Shown here piece after piece: positions 1 to 7,845 of a stretch of 32,376 bases of DNA. The notes under the pieces are model-generated. The model saw only the letters and a program-made list of their open reading frames with translations, was not told the DNA's origin and searched no databases. Position 1 is the stretch's first letter. Each line of letters starts with the position of its first letter. The position numbers and the translations under genes are program-made. Source of the stretch: Burkholderiales bacterium (GTDB lineage: Bacteria; Pseudomonadota; Gammaproteobacteria; Burkholderiales; SG8-39). The DNA lies in NCBI GenBank assembly GCA_022844545.1, contig JALHLN010000009.1, positions 1 through 32,376 on the forward strand, read 5' to 3'.

Positions 1-1025
1 TAGATCGCGCCGTTGTTGTGGAAGGCGCCGCCGCCCTCGTGGCGCCAGGCGCCGGTCACCGCGGCGATGCACAGCGCGGCGTGCATGTTGACCGCGCCGT
101 TGCGGTTGCGCGAGAAGCCGTAGCCGAGGCGGAAGTAGGTCTTCGGCGTGCGGCCCACCAGCCGCGCGAAGGCCTCGATCTCCGCCACCGGCACGCCGGT
201 GATCCGGGAGGCCCACTGCGGCGTCTTCGCCGCCAGGTGCGCTTCCAGTTCGCGCGGCGCGTCGGTGTAGCGCTCGAGGTAGTCGCGGTCGGCCATGCCC
301 TCGCGGAACAGCACGTGCATCACCGCGCAGGCGAAGGCGCCGTCGGTGCCCGGGCGCAGGATGATCGCCATGTCCGCGGCCTCGCTGGTCGCGTTGCGGT
401 AGACGTCGACGTGCACGATCTTCGCCCCGCGTTCCTTCCTCGCGCGCACCGCGTGGGTCATGACGTTGACCTGCGTGTGCACCGGATTCGTGCCCCAGAT
501 CACCACGCAGTCGGACTTCGCCATCTCGCGCGGGTCGGCGCCGGCGAGTTTCCCCGTCCCGGCGATGTACCCGTTCCAGGCCGGCGTCACGCAAATGGTG
601 CTGTACTGGCCGGAGTAGCGCTTCACGTTGCGCAGGCGGTGGATGCCGTCGCGCATCACCAGGCCCATGGTGCCGGCGTAGTAGTACGGCCAGACGGCCT
701 CCGGGCCGTGGCGGCGCTCGGCGGCGAGCAGGCCCTCGGCGGTAAGGTCGAGCGCATCGTCCCAGGACACCGGCTCGAAACTTCCCGACCCCTTCGGCCC
801 CTTGCGCCGCAGCGGCTGGCGCAACCGGTCCGGGTGATTGGCGCGCTCGGCGTAGCGCGCCACCTTGGCGCACACCACGCCGGCGGTGTAGCTGTTGTCC
901 CCGGCGCCGCGCACGCGGCCGATGGTGCGCGCATCGAGGCGCTCGATCTCCAGCGCGCAGGTCGAAGGGCAGTCGTGCGGGCAGACCGAGTAGCGCAGTT
1001 CGGGCGGCGCGGCGGGTGCGTTCAT
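1..1025 (-). CDS. Molybdopterin oxidoreductase (FdhF/nitrate reductase-like), N-terminal part, runs off left edge
   Basis: Open frame absent from the ORF track because its stop is outside the window. Reads MNAPAAPPELRYSVCPHDCPSTCALEIERLDARTIGRVRGAGDNSYTAGVVCAKVARYAERANHPDRL...WGTNPVHTQVNVMTHAVRARKERGAKIVHVD; N-terminal Fe-S cysteines and MGD-binding signatures. Confidence 0.9.
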   Translation of the reverse strand, partial: MNAPAAPPELRYSVCPHDCPSTCALEIERLDARTIGRVRGAGDNSYTAGVVCAKVARYAERANHPDRLRQPLRRKGPKGSGSFEPVSWDDALDLTAEGLLAAERRHGPEAVWPYYYAGTMGLVMRDGIHRLRNVKRYSGQYSTICVTPAWNGYIAGTGKLAGADPREMAKSDCVVIWGTNPVHTQVNVMTHAVRARKERGAKIVHVDVYRNATSEAADMAIILRPGTDGAFACAVMHVLFREGMADRDYLERYTDAPRELEAHLAAKTPQWASRITGVPVAEIEAFARLVGRTPKTYFRLGYGFSRNRNGAVNMHAALCIAAVTGAWRHEGGGAFHNNGAI

Positions 1026-1038
1026 GATGGACGCAATC

Positions 1039-1647
1039 TTACGCCCGCGCGGTCGGGCGGCCCGTGACTTCGGCGAACCAGCGGCCCAGGTTATTCAGCT
1101 CCGCGGGAATCGGCGTGCCGGTGTTCTTGCCCAGCAGCAGCCCGCATTGCGCGGTGATATCGGCGACGGTATAGCGCTCCCCCGCGATGAACGGCCGCGT
1201 GGCGAGTTCGCCATCCAGCCACGCCATGCGCGCCAGCGCCGTCTTCCGGGCGAGCTTGCCGGCCTCCGGGACCTGCTCGCGCTTGCCCGCCCAGAAGGGA
1301 GACAGGTGTACGAAGGCCTCCTGCAACGGCCGCGCGATCTCGAGCTCCATGCGGCGGTTCCACATTTCGACCAGCGCCCGTTCCAGCGGCGTCACGCCGA
1401 AGAGCGGCGGATTGGGATGCAGTTCCTCGAAGTAGCGGCAGATGGCCATCGACTCGGCGATGTGGGTGCCGTCATCCAGCTCCAGCACCGGCAAGGTGCC
1501 CATCGGGTTGATCTTCAGGAACGGCTCGCGCCGGTTCTCGCCGCCGGGCATGTCGACTTCGACGCGCGGAACCGTCAGCCCCTTCTCGGCGAGAAAGATG
1601 CGCACGCGGCGCGGATTGGTACCCGCCTTGAGGTCATAGAGTTTCAT
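1039..1647 (-). CDS. Glutathione S-transferase family protein
   Basis: MKLYDLKAGTNPRRVRIFLAEKGL...INPMGTLPVLELDDGTHIAESMAICRYFEE thioredoxin-fold GST N-domain. Confidence 0.9.
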   Translation of the reverse strand: MKLYDLKAGTNPRRVRIFLAEKGLTVPRVEVDMPGGENRREPFLKINPMGTLPVLELDDGTHIAESMAICRYFEELHPNPPLFGVTPLERALVEMWNRRMELEIARPLQEAFVHLSPFWAGKREQVPEAGKLARKTALARMAWLDGELATRPFIAGERYTVADITAQCGLLLGKNTGTPIPAELNNLGRWFAEVTGRPTARA

Positions 1648-1662
1648 CGTTGGTCTCCCTGG

Positions 1663-2508
1663 TTACTTGTCGAAATCCCTGGCGTCATGCCGTTCGGGCA
1701 ACTGGCTGTCGGGCTGGCCCCAGGTGCGGTTGACCATGCGGCCCCGGCGCACCGCCGGGCGTTTCGCGATCCGGTCGGTCCAGCGCAGCACGTTGGTGTA
1801 GGTCTGCACCTGGAGAAATTCCCCGGCTTCGTAGAGCTGGCCCTTGGCCAGCGCGCCGTACCAGGGCCACACCGCCATGTCGGCGATGGTGTATTCGTCG
1901 CCCGCCAGCCAGGGGCTCTCGGCCAGGCGCCGGTCGAGCACGTCCATCTGCCGCTTCACTTCCATGGCGAAGCGATCGATCGGGTATTGCAGCTTGGCCG
2001 GCGCATAGGCGTAGAAGTGACCGAAGCCGCCGCCGAGGAACGGCGCGCTGCCCATCTGCCAGAACAGCCACGACAGGCACTCGGCGCGCGCCGCGCCCGT
2101 GGCGGGCAGGAAGGCGCCGAACTTCTCCGCCAGGTACACCAGGATGGCGCCCGATTCGAACACGCGCACCGGCGCGGGTCCGCTGCGGTCGAGCAGCGCC
2201 GGGATCTTGGAGTTCGGGTTCACCGCCACGAAGCCGCTGCTGAACTGCTCGCCCTCCTGGATGCGGATGAGCCAGGCGTCGTACTCCGCGCCCGCATGGC
2301 CCAGGGCCAGCAGCTCCTCCAGCATCACCGTGACTTTCACGCCATTGGGCGTGCCGAGCGAGTACAGCTGCAGCGGGTGGCGGCCCACCGGCAGGTCCTT
2401 CTCGTGCGTGGCGCCGGCGATGGGACGGTTGATGTTGGCGAAACGCCCGCCGCTGGGCTTGTCCCAGGTCCAGACGGCGGGCGGGGTGTATTCGGCCTCT
2501 GCAGTCAT
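1663..2508 (-). CDS. yghU: YghU-like glutathione-dependent disulfide-bond oxidoreductase
   Basis: YTPPAVWTWDKPSGGRFANINRPIAGATHEKDLPVGRHPLQLYSLGTPNGVKVTVMLEEL is YghU-type. Confidence 0.88.
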   Translation of the reverse strand: MTAEAEYTPPAVWTWDKPSGGRFANINRPIAGATHEKDLPVGRHPLQLYSLGTPNGVKVTVMLEELLALGHAGAEYDAWLIRIQEGEQFSSGFVAVNPNSKIPALLDRSGPAPVRVFESGAILVYLAEKFGAFLPATGAARAECLSWLFWQMGSAPFLGGGFGHFYAYAPAKLQYPIDRFAMEVKRQMDVLDRRLAESPWLAGDEYTIADMAVWPWYGALAKGQLYEAGEFLQVQTYTNVLRWTDRIAKRPAVRRGRMVNRTWGQPDSQLPERHDARDFDK

Positions 2509-2520
2509 GTCCCGGCTCGC

Positions 2521-3153
2521 CTACAAGCTGAATGCCGGGCGCCGGGCCAGGGCCTCGCGCCAGCGCCGCAGCTGCGCATGCTGCTCGCCGGGCTTGACGC
2601 GCACCACGCGCGCGAAGTCCACCGCCACCGCGGCGGTGATGTCGGCCACGCTGAACTGATCGGCGGCGACGAACTCGCGCCCGGCCAGGCGCTGGTCGAG
2701 CGTGTCCATGAAATGCTGCAGCCGGGCCAGCCCGCGCTGCGCCAGTTCCGGAATCTGGGCGTATCCCTCAGGCCCGGGCAGCGCGCGACCCGCCATGGCC
2801 GGCGCGCTGTTGCGCAGCGCCTCGGCAACGGCCATCAGCCCTTCGAACTCGACGCGCCAGTTCCAGCTCGCGATCTCGGCCCTGGCCAGCGGCGTGCTGC
2901 CCAGCAGCGCAGGTTGCGGAAAGCGCGCCTCCAGGTAGGCGGCGATGGCCGCGTTGTCGGTGAGCACCGGACCCTCGTCGGTACGCAGCGCCGGCACGGT
3001 GCATTGCGGGTTGACGGCCCGGAAAGCTTCGCTGAATTGCTCACCCGCCCGCAGGTCGACCTGCACCGTGTCGTGGGCCACGCCCTTCTCGGCCAGCAGG
3101 ATGCGGGCGCGGCGCGGGCTGGGGGCGGTGCTGCAGTCGTACAGGGTGATCAT
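2521..3153 (-). CDS. Glutathione S-transferase family protein
   Basis: MITLYDCSTAPSPRRARILLAEKGVAHDTVQVDL...VNPQCTVPALRTDEGPVLTDNAAIAAYLE. Confidence 0.9.
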   Translation of the reverse strand: MITLYDCSTAPSPRRARILLAEKGVAHDTVQVDLRAGEQFSEAFRAVNPQCTVPALRTDEGPVLTDNAAIAAYLEARFPQPALLGSTPLARAEIASWNWRVEFEGLMAVAEALRNSAPAMAGRALPGPEGYAQIPELAQRGLARLQHFMDTLDQRLAGREFVAADQFSVADITAAVAVDFARVVRVKPGEQHAQLRRWREALARRPAFSL

Positions 3154-3165
3154 CGCAAGGCGCTC

Positions 3166-3954
3166 CTATTTCAGGTCGGGATTGCCGGCATGGTTCCACC
3201 AGGCCAGGTCGGAATGGGCGCGCAGGTCGAGCTCGAAGGTCCAGGCCGAGCGGTGCTGGTGCGCGATGTAGAAGTAGGTGTTGGCCACTTCGGCCGGCAC
3301 CAGCAGGCCGTCTTTCTCCAGGCCCTTCTTCTCGCGCAGCGCCTGGAAACGCTCGGGGCCGAGCATCCTGCCCAGGGTGTCTGGCGCGTCCACCGCGCCG
3401 TCGATGACGATGTGCGCGACGTGGATGCCCTTGCTCGCGAACTGGGCGTTCAACGACTGGCACAGCAGGCGCCGCCCGCCCATGGCGGAAGCGTGCGAGT
3501 GCTGGCCGGCGTTGCCGCGCACCGCGGCGGTGGCCGAGGTCACCAGCAGCGCCCCTTTGCCGCGCTGCTCCATGTACGGAAACAGCACCTGGGCCAGGCG
3601 GAACAGGCCGAAGGTGGCCATGCGCCAGCCCATCTCGAACTGCTTCAGCGTGGTGCTGGCCAGGCCGCGGTCGCCGATCTGCGCGCCGAGGTTGAACACC
3701 GCCACCGCGATCGGGCCGACGTTGGCCTCGATGTGGGTGACCAGCTGCTCGATGCTGCCTTCCTCCACCGCATTGAGCATGAAGCCGCTGGCCGAGCCGC
3801 CCTCGGCCTCGATTTCGGCCGCCAGCCTGTCCAGCCCCGCCTTGTCGGTGCGACGCGCGAGGCAGGCGTGATAGCCCTCGCGGGCAAAGCGCCTGGCCAC
3901 ATTGCCGCCGATACCGGCACCGGCACCGATCACGAGACAAACGGGCTTGGTCAT
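3166..3954 (-). CDS. Short-chain dehydrogenase/reductase-like protein
   Basis: MTKPVCLVIGAGAGIGGNVARRFAREGYHACLARR Rossmann N-terminus; start taken inside ORF 3166..4080. Confidence 0.82.
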   Translation of the reverse strand: MTKPVCLVIGAGAGIGGNVARRFAREGYHACLARRTDKAGLDRLAAEIEAEGGSASGFMLNAVEEGSIEQLVTHIEANVGPIAVAVFNLGAQIGDRGLASTTLKQFEMGWRMATFGLFRLAQVLFPYMEQRGKGALLVTSATAAVRGNAGQHSHASAMGGRRLLCQSLNAQFASKGIHVAHIVIDGAVDAPDTLGRMLGPERFQALREKKGLEKDGLLVPAEVANTYFYIAHQHRSAWTFELDLRAHSDLAWWNHAGNPDLK

Positions 3955-3994
3955 CTTCTGCTCCTCGTCGGGACGTTCAGCGAAACGGCCTGCC

Positions 3995-4450
3995 TCACGC
4001 CCGCGGCAGGTCCCTCGCCCGCCGAACCGTGGTGCGCAAGGCCTTGCGCAGGGAGAGCCACTGCCGGTCCCCGAGCACACCGAGGAGCTGCCGCTGCGCC
4101 TGCTCCCAGCGCTTCTTCGCGCGGCGCACGACGGCGCTCCCCTTCGCGGTCAGCTCGAGGTTGCGCACGCGGCGATCGTCGCCGACGGATGCGGTGACGA
4201 GTCCGCGCTCGAGCAGCGGCTCGATGACGCGAGTGACGCTGGTGCGGTCCATCGCCATTGACTGCGCCAGGCGCGCCATGCCGACCGGCTGCAGCGCCTC
4301 GATGCCGCGCATCAGCGAGAACTGCGCGATCGTGATGCCGCAACCGCGCAGGCGGTCGTTGTAGAGGCCGCTGACGACCCTCGAGGCGCGCTGCAGGTCG
4401 AACAGCGCGCACTCCTTGAGCAGGGAACTGTTGTTGCGCAGCCCGGGCAT
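3995..4450 (-). CDS. MarR-family transcriptional regulator (alternative start at 4480)
   Basis: LFDLQRASRVVSGLYNDRLRGCGITIAQFSLMRGIEAL...MAMDRTSVTRVIEPLLERGLVTASVGDDRRVRNLELTAKG winged-helix. Confidence 0.85.
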   Translation of the reverse strand: MPGLRNNSSLLKECALFDLQRASRVVSGLYNDRLRGCGITIAQFSLMRGIEALQPVGMARLAQSMAMDRTSVTRVIEPLLERGLVTASVGDDRRVRNLELTAKGSAVVRRAKKRWEQAQRQLLGVLGDRQWLSLRKALRTTVRRARDLPRA

Positions 4451-4457
4451 ACGGGCT

Positions 4458-4486
4458 AGGATAGGTGTGTCTACACCCATTTGCAA
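4458..4486 (-). promoter_or_regulatory. Candidate MarR-gene promoter (-35 TTGCAA, 17-bp spacer, -10 TATCCT) with inverted repeat GGTGT-N4-ACACC inside the spacer
   Basis: Minus strand TTGCAA (4486-4481), spacer 4480-4464, TATCCT (4463-4458); IR 4464-4477. Confidence 0.5.
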
Positions 4487-4547
4487 GGTTTTCTTCCCGT
4501 GAACGCTCCGGACGCCGCACTGGCGGTCGGCGCGGTGAGGACCGACG

Positions 4548-5135
4548 ATGGCCAAGAGCGTTGATTTCTATTTCGACTACGGCAGCCCGACCACCTACCT
4601 CGCCTGGACGCAGCTGCCGGCGCTTGCCAGGCGCACCGGCGCCACGGTGAACTGCAAGCCGATCCTGCTGGGCGGCGTGTTCCAGGCCACCGGCAACCAA
4701 TCGCCTGTGCAGGTCCCGGCCAAAGGCAAGTACATGTTCGAGGACCTGAAATGGTTCGCCGCCCGCTACGGCGTGAAGTACCAGCGCAACGCGCATTTCC
4801 CGATCAATACGCTGAACCTGATGCGCGGCGCGCTGGCGGCGCTGCGCGACGGGTACTTCGTTCCCTACTCCGACGCGATCTTCCAGGCGATCTGGGTGGA
4901 CAACGTCAACCTGAACGAGGCAGCCGAGATCGGTAAAGTCCTCTCCGCCGCCGGGCTGGATGCGCAGAAGATCATGGCCGCGACGCAGGAACCGGCGATC
5001 AAGGAAGCGCTGAAGTCGGCGACCGAGGAAGCGGTCAAGCGCGGCGTGTTCGGCGCGCCGACCTTCTTCGTCGGCGAGCACATGCATTTCGGGCAGGACC
5101 GCCTGCCGTATGTCGAGGAGCTGCTGGGCGCTTGA
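4548..5135 (+). CDS. DsbA-family 2-hydroxychromene-2-carboxylate isomerase-like protein
   Basis: MAKSVDFYFDYGSPTTYLAWTQLPALARRTGATV...VKRGVFGAPTFFVGEHMHFGQDRL. Confidence 0.9.
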   Translation: MAKSVDFYFDYGSPTTYLAWTQLPALARRTGATVNCKPILLGGVFQATGNQSPVQVPAKGKYMFEDLKWFAARYGVKYQRNAHFPINTLNLMRGALAALRDGYFVPYSDAIFQAIWVDNVNLNEAAEIGKVLSAAGLDAQKIMAATQEPAIKEALKSATEEAVKRGVFGAPTFFVGEHMHFGQDRLPYVEELLGA

Positions 5136-5218
5136 CGCCCGAGGAAGCGCTTGTGCCAACCTATGCGTTCACCACCGCGAAGAACCTGACGCCCGCGCCG
5201 GATCCGGAGAACCATCGC

Positions 5219-6097
5219 ATGACCACGCCCCTGCCGCCCAAGCAGTTCATCACCGTCAAGGGCCGCCGGCTCGCGCACGTGGAGATGGGCCGCGGCGACC
5301 CCATCGTGCTGCTGCACGGCAACCCCACCTCCAGCTACCTGTGGCGCGAGGTAATGCCGCCGCTGGCGGGCCTGGGCCGCGTCATCGCGCCCGACCTCAT
5401 CGGTCATGGCGACTCCGACAAGCTGCCGGCCAGCGAGGGTCCCGGGCGCTACACGCTGGAGGGTACCTATGACCTGCTGGCCGCCCAGCTCGCCGCCCTG
5501 GGCGTGGACCAGCGCGTCACGCTGGTGCTGCACGACTGGGGCAGCGCCCTGGGCTTTCACTGGGCGCGGCTGCACCCGCAGCAGGTGCGCGGCATCGCGT
5601 ACATGGAAGCCGTCGTCATGCCCCTGCCGAACTGGGACCACTGGCCGGAGAAGGCGCGCGGCATCTTCCAGGGCTTCCGCTCGCCCAAGGGCGAAGACCT
5701 GGTGCTCAAGCGCAACCTGTTCATCGAAGGCGTGTTGCCCAGTTCCATCCTGCGCAAGCTCTCGGACGCGGAGATGGCGGCCTACCGCGCGCCGTTCGCC
5801 AGGGAAGAGGACCGGCAGCCGATGCTGAACTGGCCGCGGCAGATCCCGATCGCCGGCGAGCCGCCGAATGTGGTCGCGCTGGTGCAGCAGTACGCCCAGT
5901 GGTTGAGCACGAGCAGCGTGCCCAAGCTCTTCGTCAACGCCGAGCCCGGCTCCATCCTGGTGGGCGCGCAGCGCGAGTTCTGCCGCGGCTGGCCCAACCA
6001 GCAGGAAGTCGCCGTGCCCGGCCTGCATTTCATCCAGGAAGACTCCGGCGCGGCCATCGGCCGGGCGGTGGCGGCCTGGCTATCCAAGCTCGATTGA
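5219..6097 (+). CDS. Haloalkane dehalogenase, LinB/HLD-II-like alpha/beta hydrolase
   Basis: LLHGNPTSSYLW, VLHDWGSALGFHWARLHPQQVRGIAYMEA, WPRQIPIAGEP, PKLFVNAEPG, LHFIQED: nucleophile D, acid E, base H and halide-binding N/W positions present. Confidence 0.93.
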   Translation: MTTPLPPKQFITVKGRRLAHVEMGRGDPIVLLHGNPTSSYLWREVMPPLAGLGRVIAPDLIGHGDSDKLPASEGPGRYTLEGTYDLLAAQLAALGVDQRVTLVLHDWGSALGFHWARLHPQQVRGIAYMEAVVMPLPNWDHWPEKARGIFQGFRSPKGEDLVLKRNLFIEGVLPSSILRKLSDAEMAAYRAPFAREEDRQPMLNWPRQIPIAGEPPNVVALVQQYAQWLSTSSVPKLFVNAEPGSILVGAQREFCRGWPNQQEVAVPGLHFIQEDSGAAIGRAVAAWLSKLD

Positions 6098-6106
6098 CGG
6101 CACATC

Positions 6107-6838
6107 GTGACCAATCCGCGAAAAGCATTGATCATCGGCGTGGGCGCCGGGAAAGGCCTGGGCGCAAGCGTCAGCGCGCGCTTCGCGCGCGAAGGCTTCC
6201 ACGTGTTCGTCGCAGGGCGCACGGCGCAAAGCCTCGAGCTCGTGGCGCAGCGGATTCGATCCGCAGGCGGAGCCGCCACGGCCATCGTCGCCGACGCCAC
6301 CAGGGAAGCCGACGTGCGGTCGCTGTTCGATCAAGTGTGCGCCGCCGAGGGCAACCTGGATGTCGCCGTCTATAACGTCGGCAACAACACCCCCGGGGCC
6401 GTCACGGAGATGGAAGCGGACTATTTCGAGAACGCGTGGCGCGTGTGCTGCTTTGGCGGCTTCCTGTTCGGCCGCGAGGCGGCGCGCCGCATGCTGCCCA
6501 GGGGCGGCACGCTGCTGTTCACCGGCGCGAGCGCCTCCCTGCGCGGGCGGGCAGGGTTCGCCGCATTCAACTCCGCGAAGGCCGCGCTGCGCAACATGGC
6601 GCAGGCGATGGCGAAAGAGCTGGGGCCGAAGGGGCTGCACGTCGCCCATGTCGTCGTCGATGGCGGCATCGACGGCGACAAGCTGCGCCAGCGGCGCCCG
6701 GAGGTGGTCCAGCAGATGGGCGAGGCGCGCCTGGTCGACCCGGACGGACTGGCGGATGCGTACTGGTTCCTGCATCAGCAGCCGCCGCGCGCGTGGACGT
6801 TCGAACTGGACCTGCGCTCGAAGATCGAGCCGTGGTAG
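6107..6838 (+). CDS. Short-chain dehydrogenase/reductase
   Basis: MTNPRKALIIGVGAGKGLGASVSARFAREGFHVFVAGR; FNSAKAALRNMAQAMAKELGPKGLHVAHVVVDGGI; GTG start. Confidence 0.85.
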   Translation: MTNPRKALIIGVGAGKGLGASVSARFAREGFHVFVAGRTAQSLELVAQRIRSAGGAATAIVADATREADVRSLFDQVCAAEGNLDVAVYNVGNNTPGAVTEMEADYFENAWRVCCFGGFLFGREAARRMLPRGGTLLFTGASASLRGRAGFAAFNSAKAALRNMAQAMAKELGPKGLHVAHVVVDGGIDGDKLRQRRPEVVQQMGEARLVDPDGLADAYWFLHQQPPRAWTFELDLRSKIEPW

Positions 6839-6840
6839 CC

Positions 6841-6936
6841 ATGAAGACCCGCATCACTGAACTGTCCGGCGTCCAGCACCCCATCATCCAGGGCGGCATG
6901 CACTACGTCGGCTTTGCCGAGCTCGCGGCGGCCTGA
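6841..6936 (+). pseudogene. Truncated 5' end of nitronate monooxygenase (2-nitropropane dioxygenase) gene
   Basis: MKTRITELSGVQHPIIQGGMHYVGFAELAAA* matches the family N-terminus and stops after 31 codons where V/S-NAGGLG is expected. Confidence 0.8.
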
Positions 6937-6947
6937 GAACCGGCCCG

Positions 6948-6969
6948 GATGTAACCGATCGGTTACATC
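6948..6969. promoter_or_regulatory. 22-bp perfect palindrome GATGTAACCGATCGGTTACATC
   Basis: Exact self-reverse-complement; core related to the palindrome at 18390. Confidence 0.85.
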
Positions 6970-7390
6970 GCAGCCTCAGCGCGGCAGCGCCGCGAAGGCC
7001 TCCACCTCCACCAGGAAGTCCGGGTGCGACAGGCGGCGCACCTCCACCGTGGTGCTGGTGGGCAGCGCGGCGCCGAAGTAGCGCTGCCGCACTTCGACAT
7101 GGCGGAAGAATTCGTCGATGTCGGTCACATAGGTGGTGGTGCGCGCGAGGTCGGCCAGCGTCGCGCCGGCCGCCTCCAGCGCCACGCGCAGGTTCTCGCC
7201 CACCTGCGCGATCTGCGCGCCCATGTCCCCCTTGCCGACGATGTTGCCGGCCGCGTCACGCGCCAGCAGCCCGGAGACGAACACCAGCCGCGCGTCCTCC
7301 AGCGTCACCACCGGCGAGTACAGCAGGTGCCCGCCGACGACGCGCCATGCCGTGCAGCGCCTCGACGGTGAGGCCCCCGGTGTGCGGCGA
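6960..7390. repeat. Direct-repeat copy 1 (431 bp) of 14526..15086, with a 130-bp internal deletion relative to copy 2
   Basis: 6960-7346 aligns to 14526-14912 (offset 7566); 7347-7390 aligns to 15043-15086 (offset 7696); three substitutions seen by eye (7006, 7042, 7376). Confidence 0.93.
6976..7311 (-). pseudogene. 5'-truncated RidA-family gene (copy 1)
   Basis: Same as ridA at 14542..14955 but lacks about the first 14 codons; remaining start is an internal GTG. Confidence 0.8.
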
Positions 7391-7750
7391 TGAGGTGCAA
7401 GCGCGCTCGCGGCACCAGCGCGGCCAGGCGCTGCATGAATTCCTGCGCCGACATCACGATGTGCGTGGTACCGTCACGCCAGGGGCTCTTGATTTCGAGC
7501 ACGACGTTGCCCGCACCATCGCGTCTGAGCCGCTCGTTGGCGATCGCCAGGTGGTGACGGTGCGGCACAAGCGTTCGAGTTCCTTGCGCTGATGCTCGCC
7601 GCAGCGCACCCCGGCATGCAGGGTGAAGCCGTGCGCATCGGCGCACAGGCCCGCCGTGGCTTTCTCGTCCCGGCCCGGCACGGTTCGCAGGCTCGGCACC
7701 TGCAGTCCGGCACGCGGCCCCAGCGCAGCCGCTCCTTGCCGCGTGGATTC
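7391..7750 (-). pseudogene. IS91-family (Y2-type) transposase remnant, frameshifted and truncated
   Basis: CADAHGFTLHAGVRCGEHQRKELERLCR in one frame continues as LAIANERLRRDGAGNVVLEIKSPWRDGTTHIVMSAQEFMQRLAALVPRARLHLI in another; IS91 C-terminal signature (K-S/T-P-W-R-D-G-T-T-H, L-A-A-L-V-P-x-P/A-R-L-H-L-I); upstream limit approximate. Confidence 0.82.
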
Positions 7751-7845
7751 TTCGGTCTCTGCGTCGGCCCGTCGGGACGGATGTCGACGCACGCTGACCG
7801 CCACACGCAAGTGTGGGCCGCGCCGGGAAGCGTGCCGGGGGCCGA

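Noticed and set aside
1024-4197. 1057-aa plus-strand ORF
   Set aside because: Antisense to the GST/YghU/GST/SDR genes; Arg/Ala/His-rich composition typical of a high-GC shadow frame and no recognisable domain.
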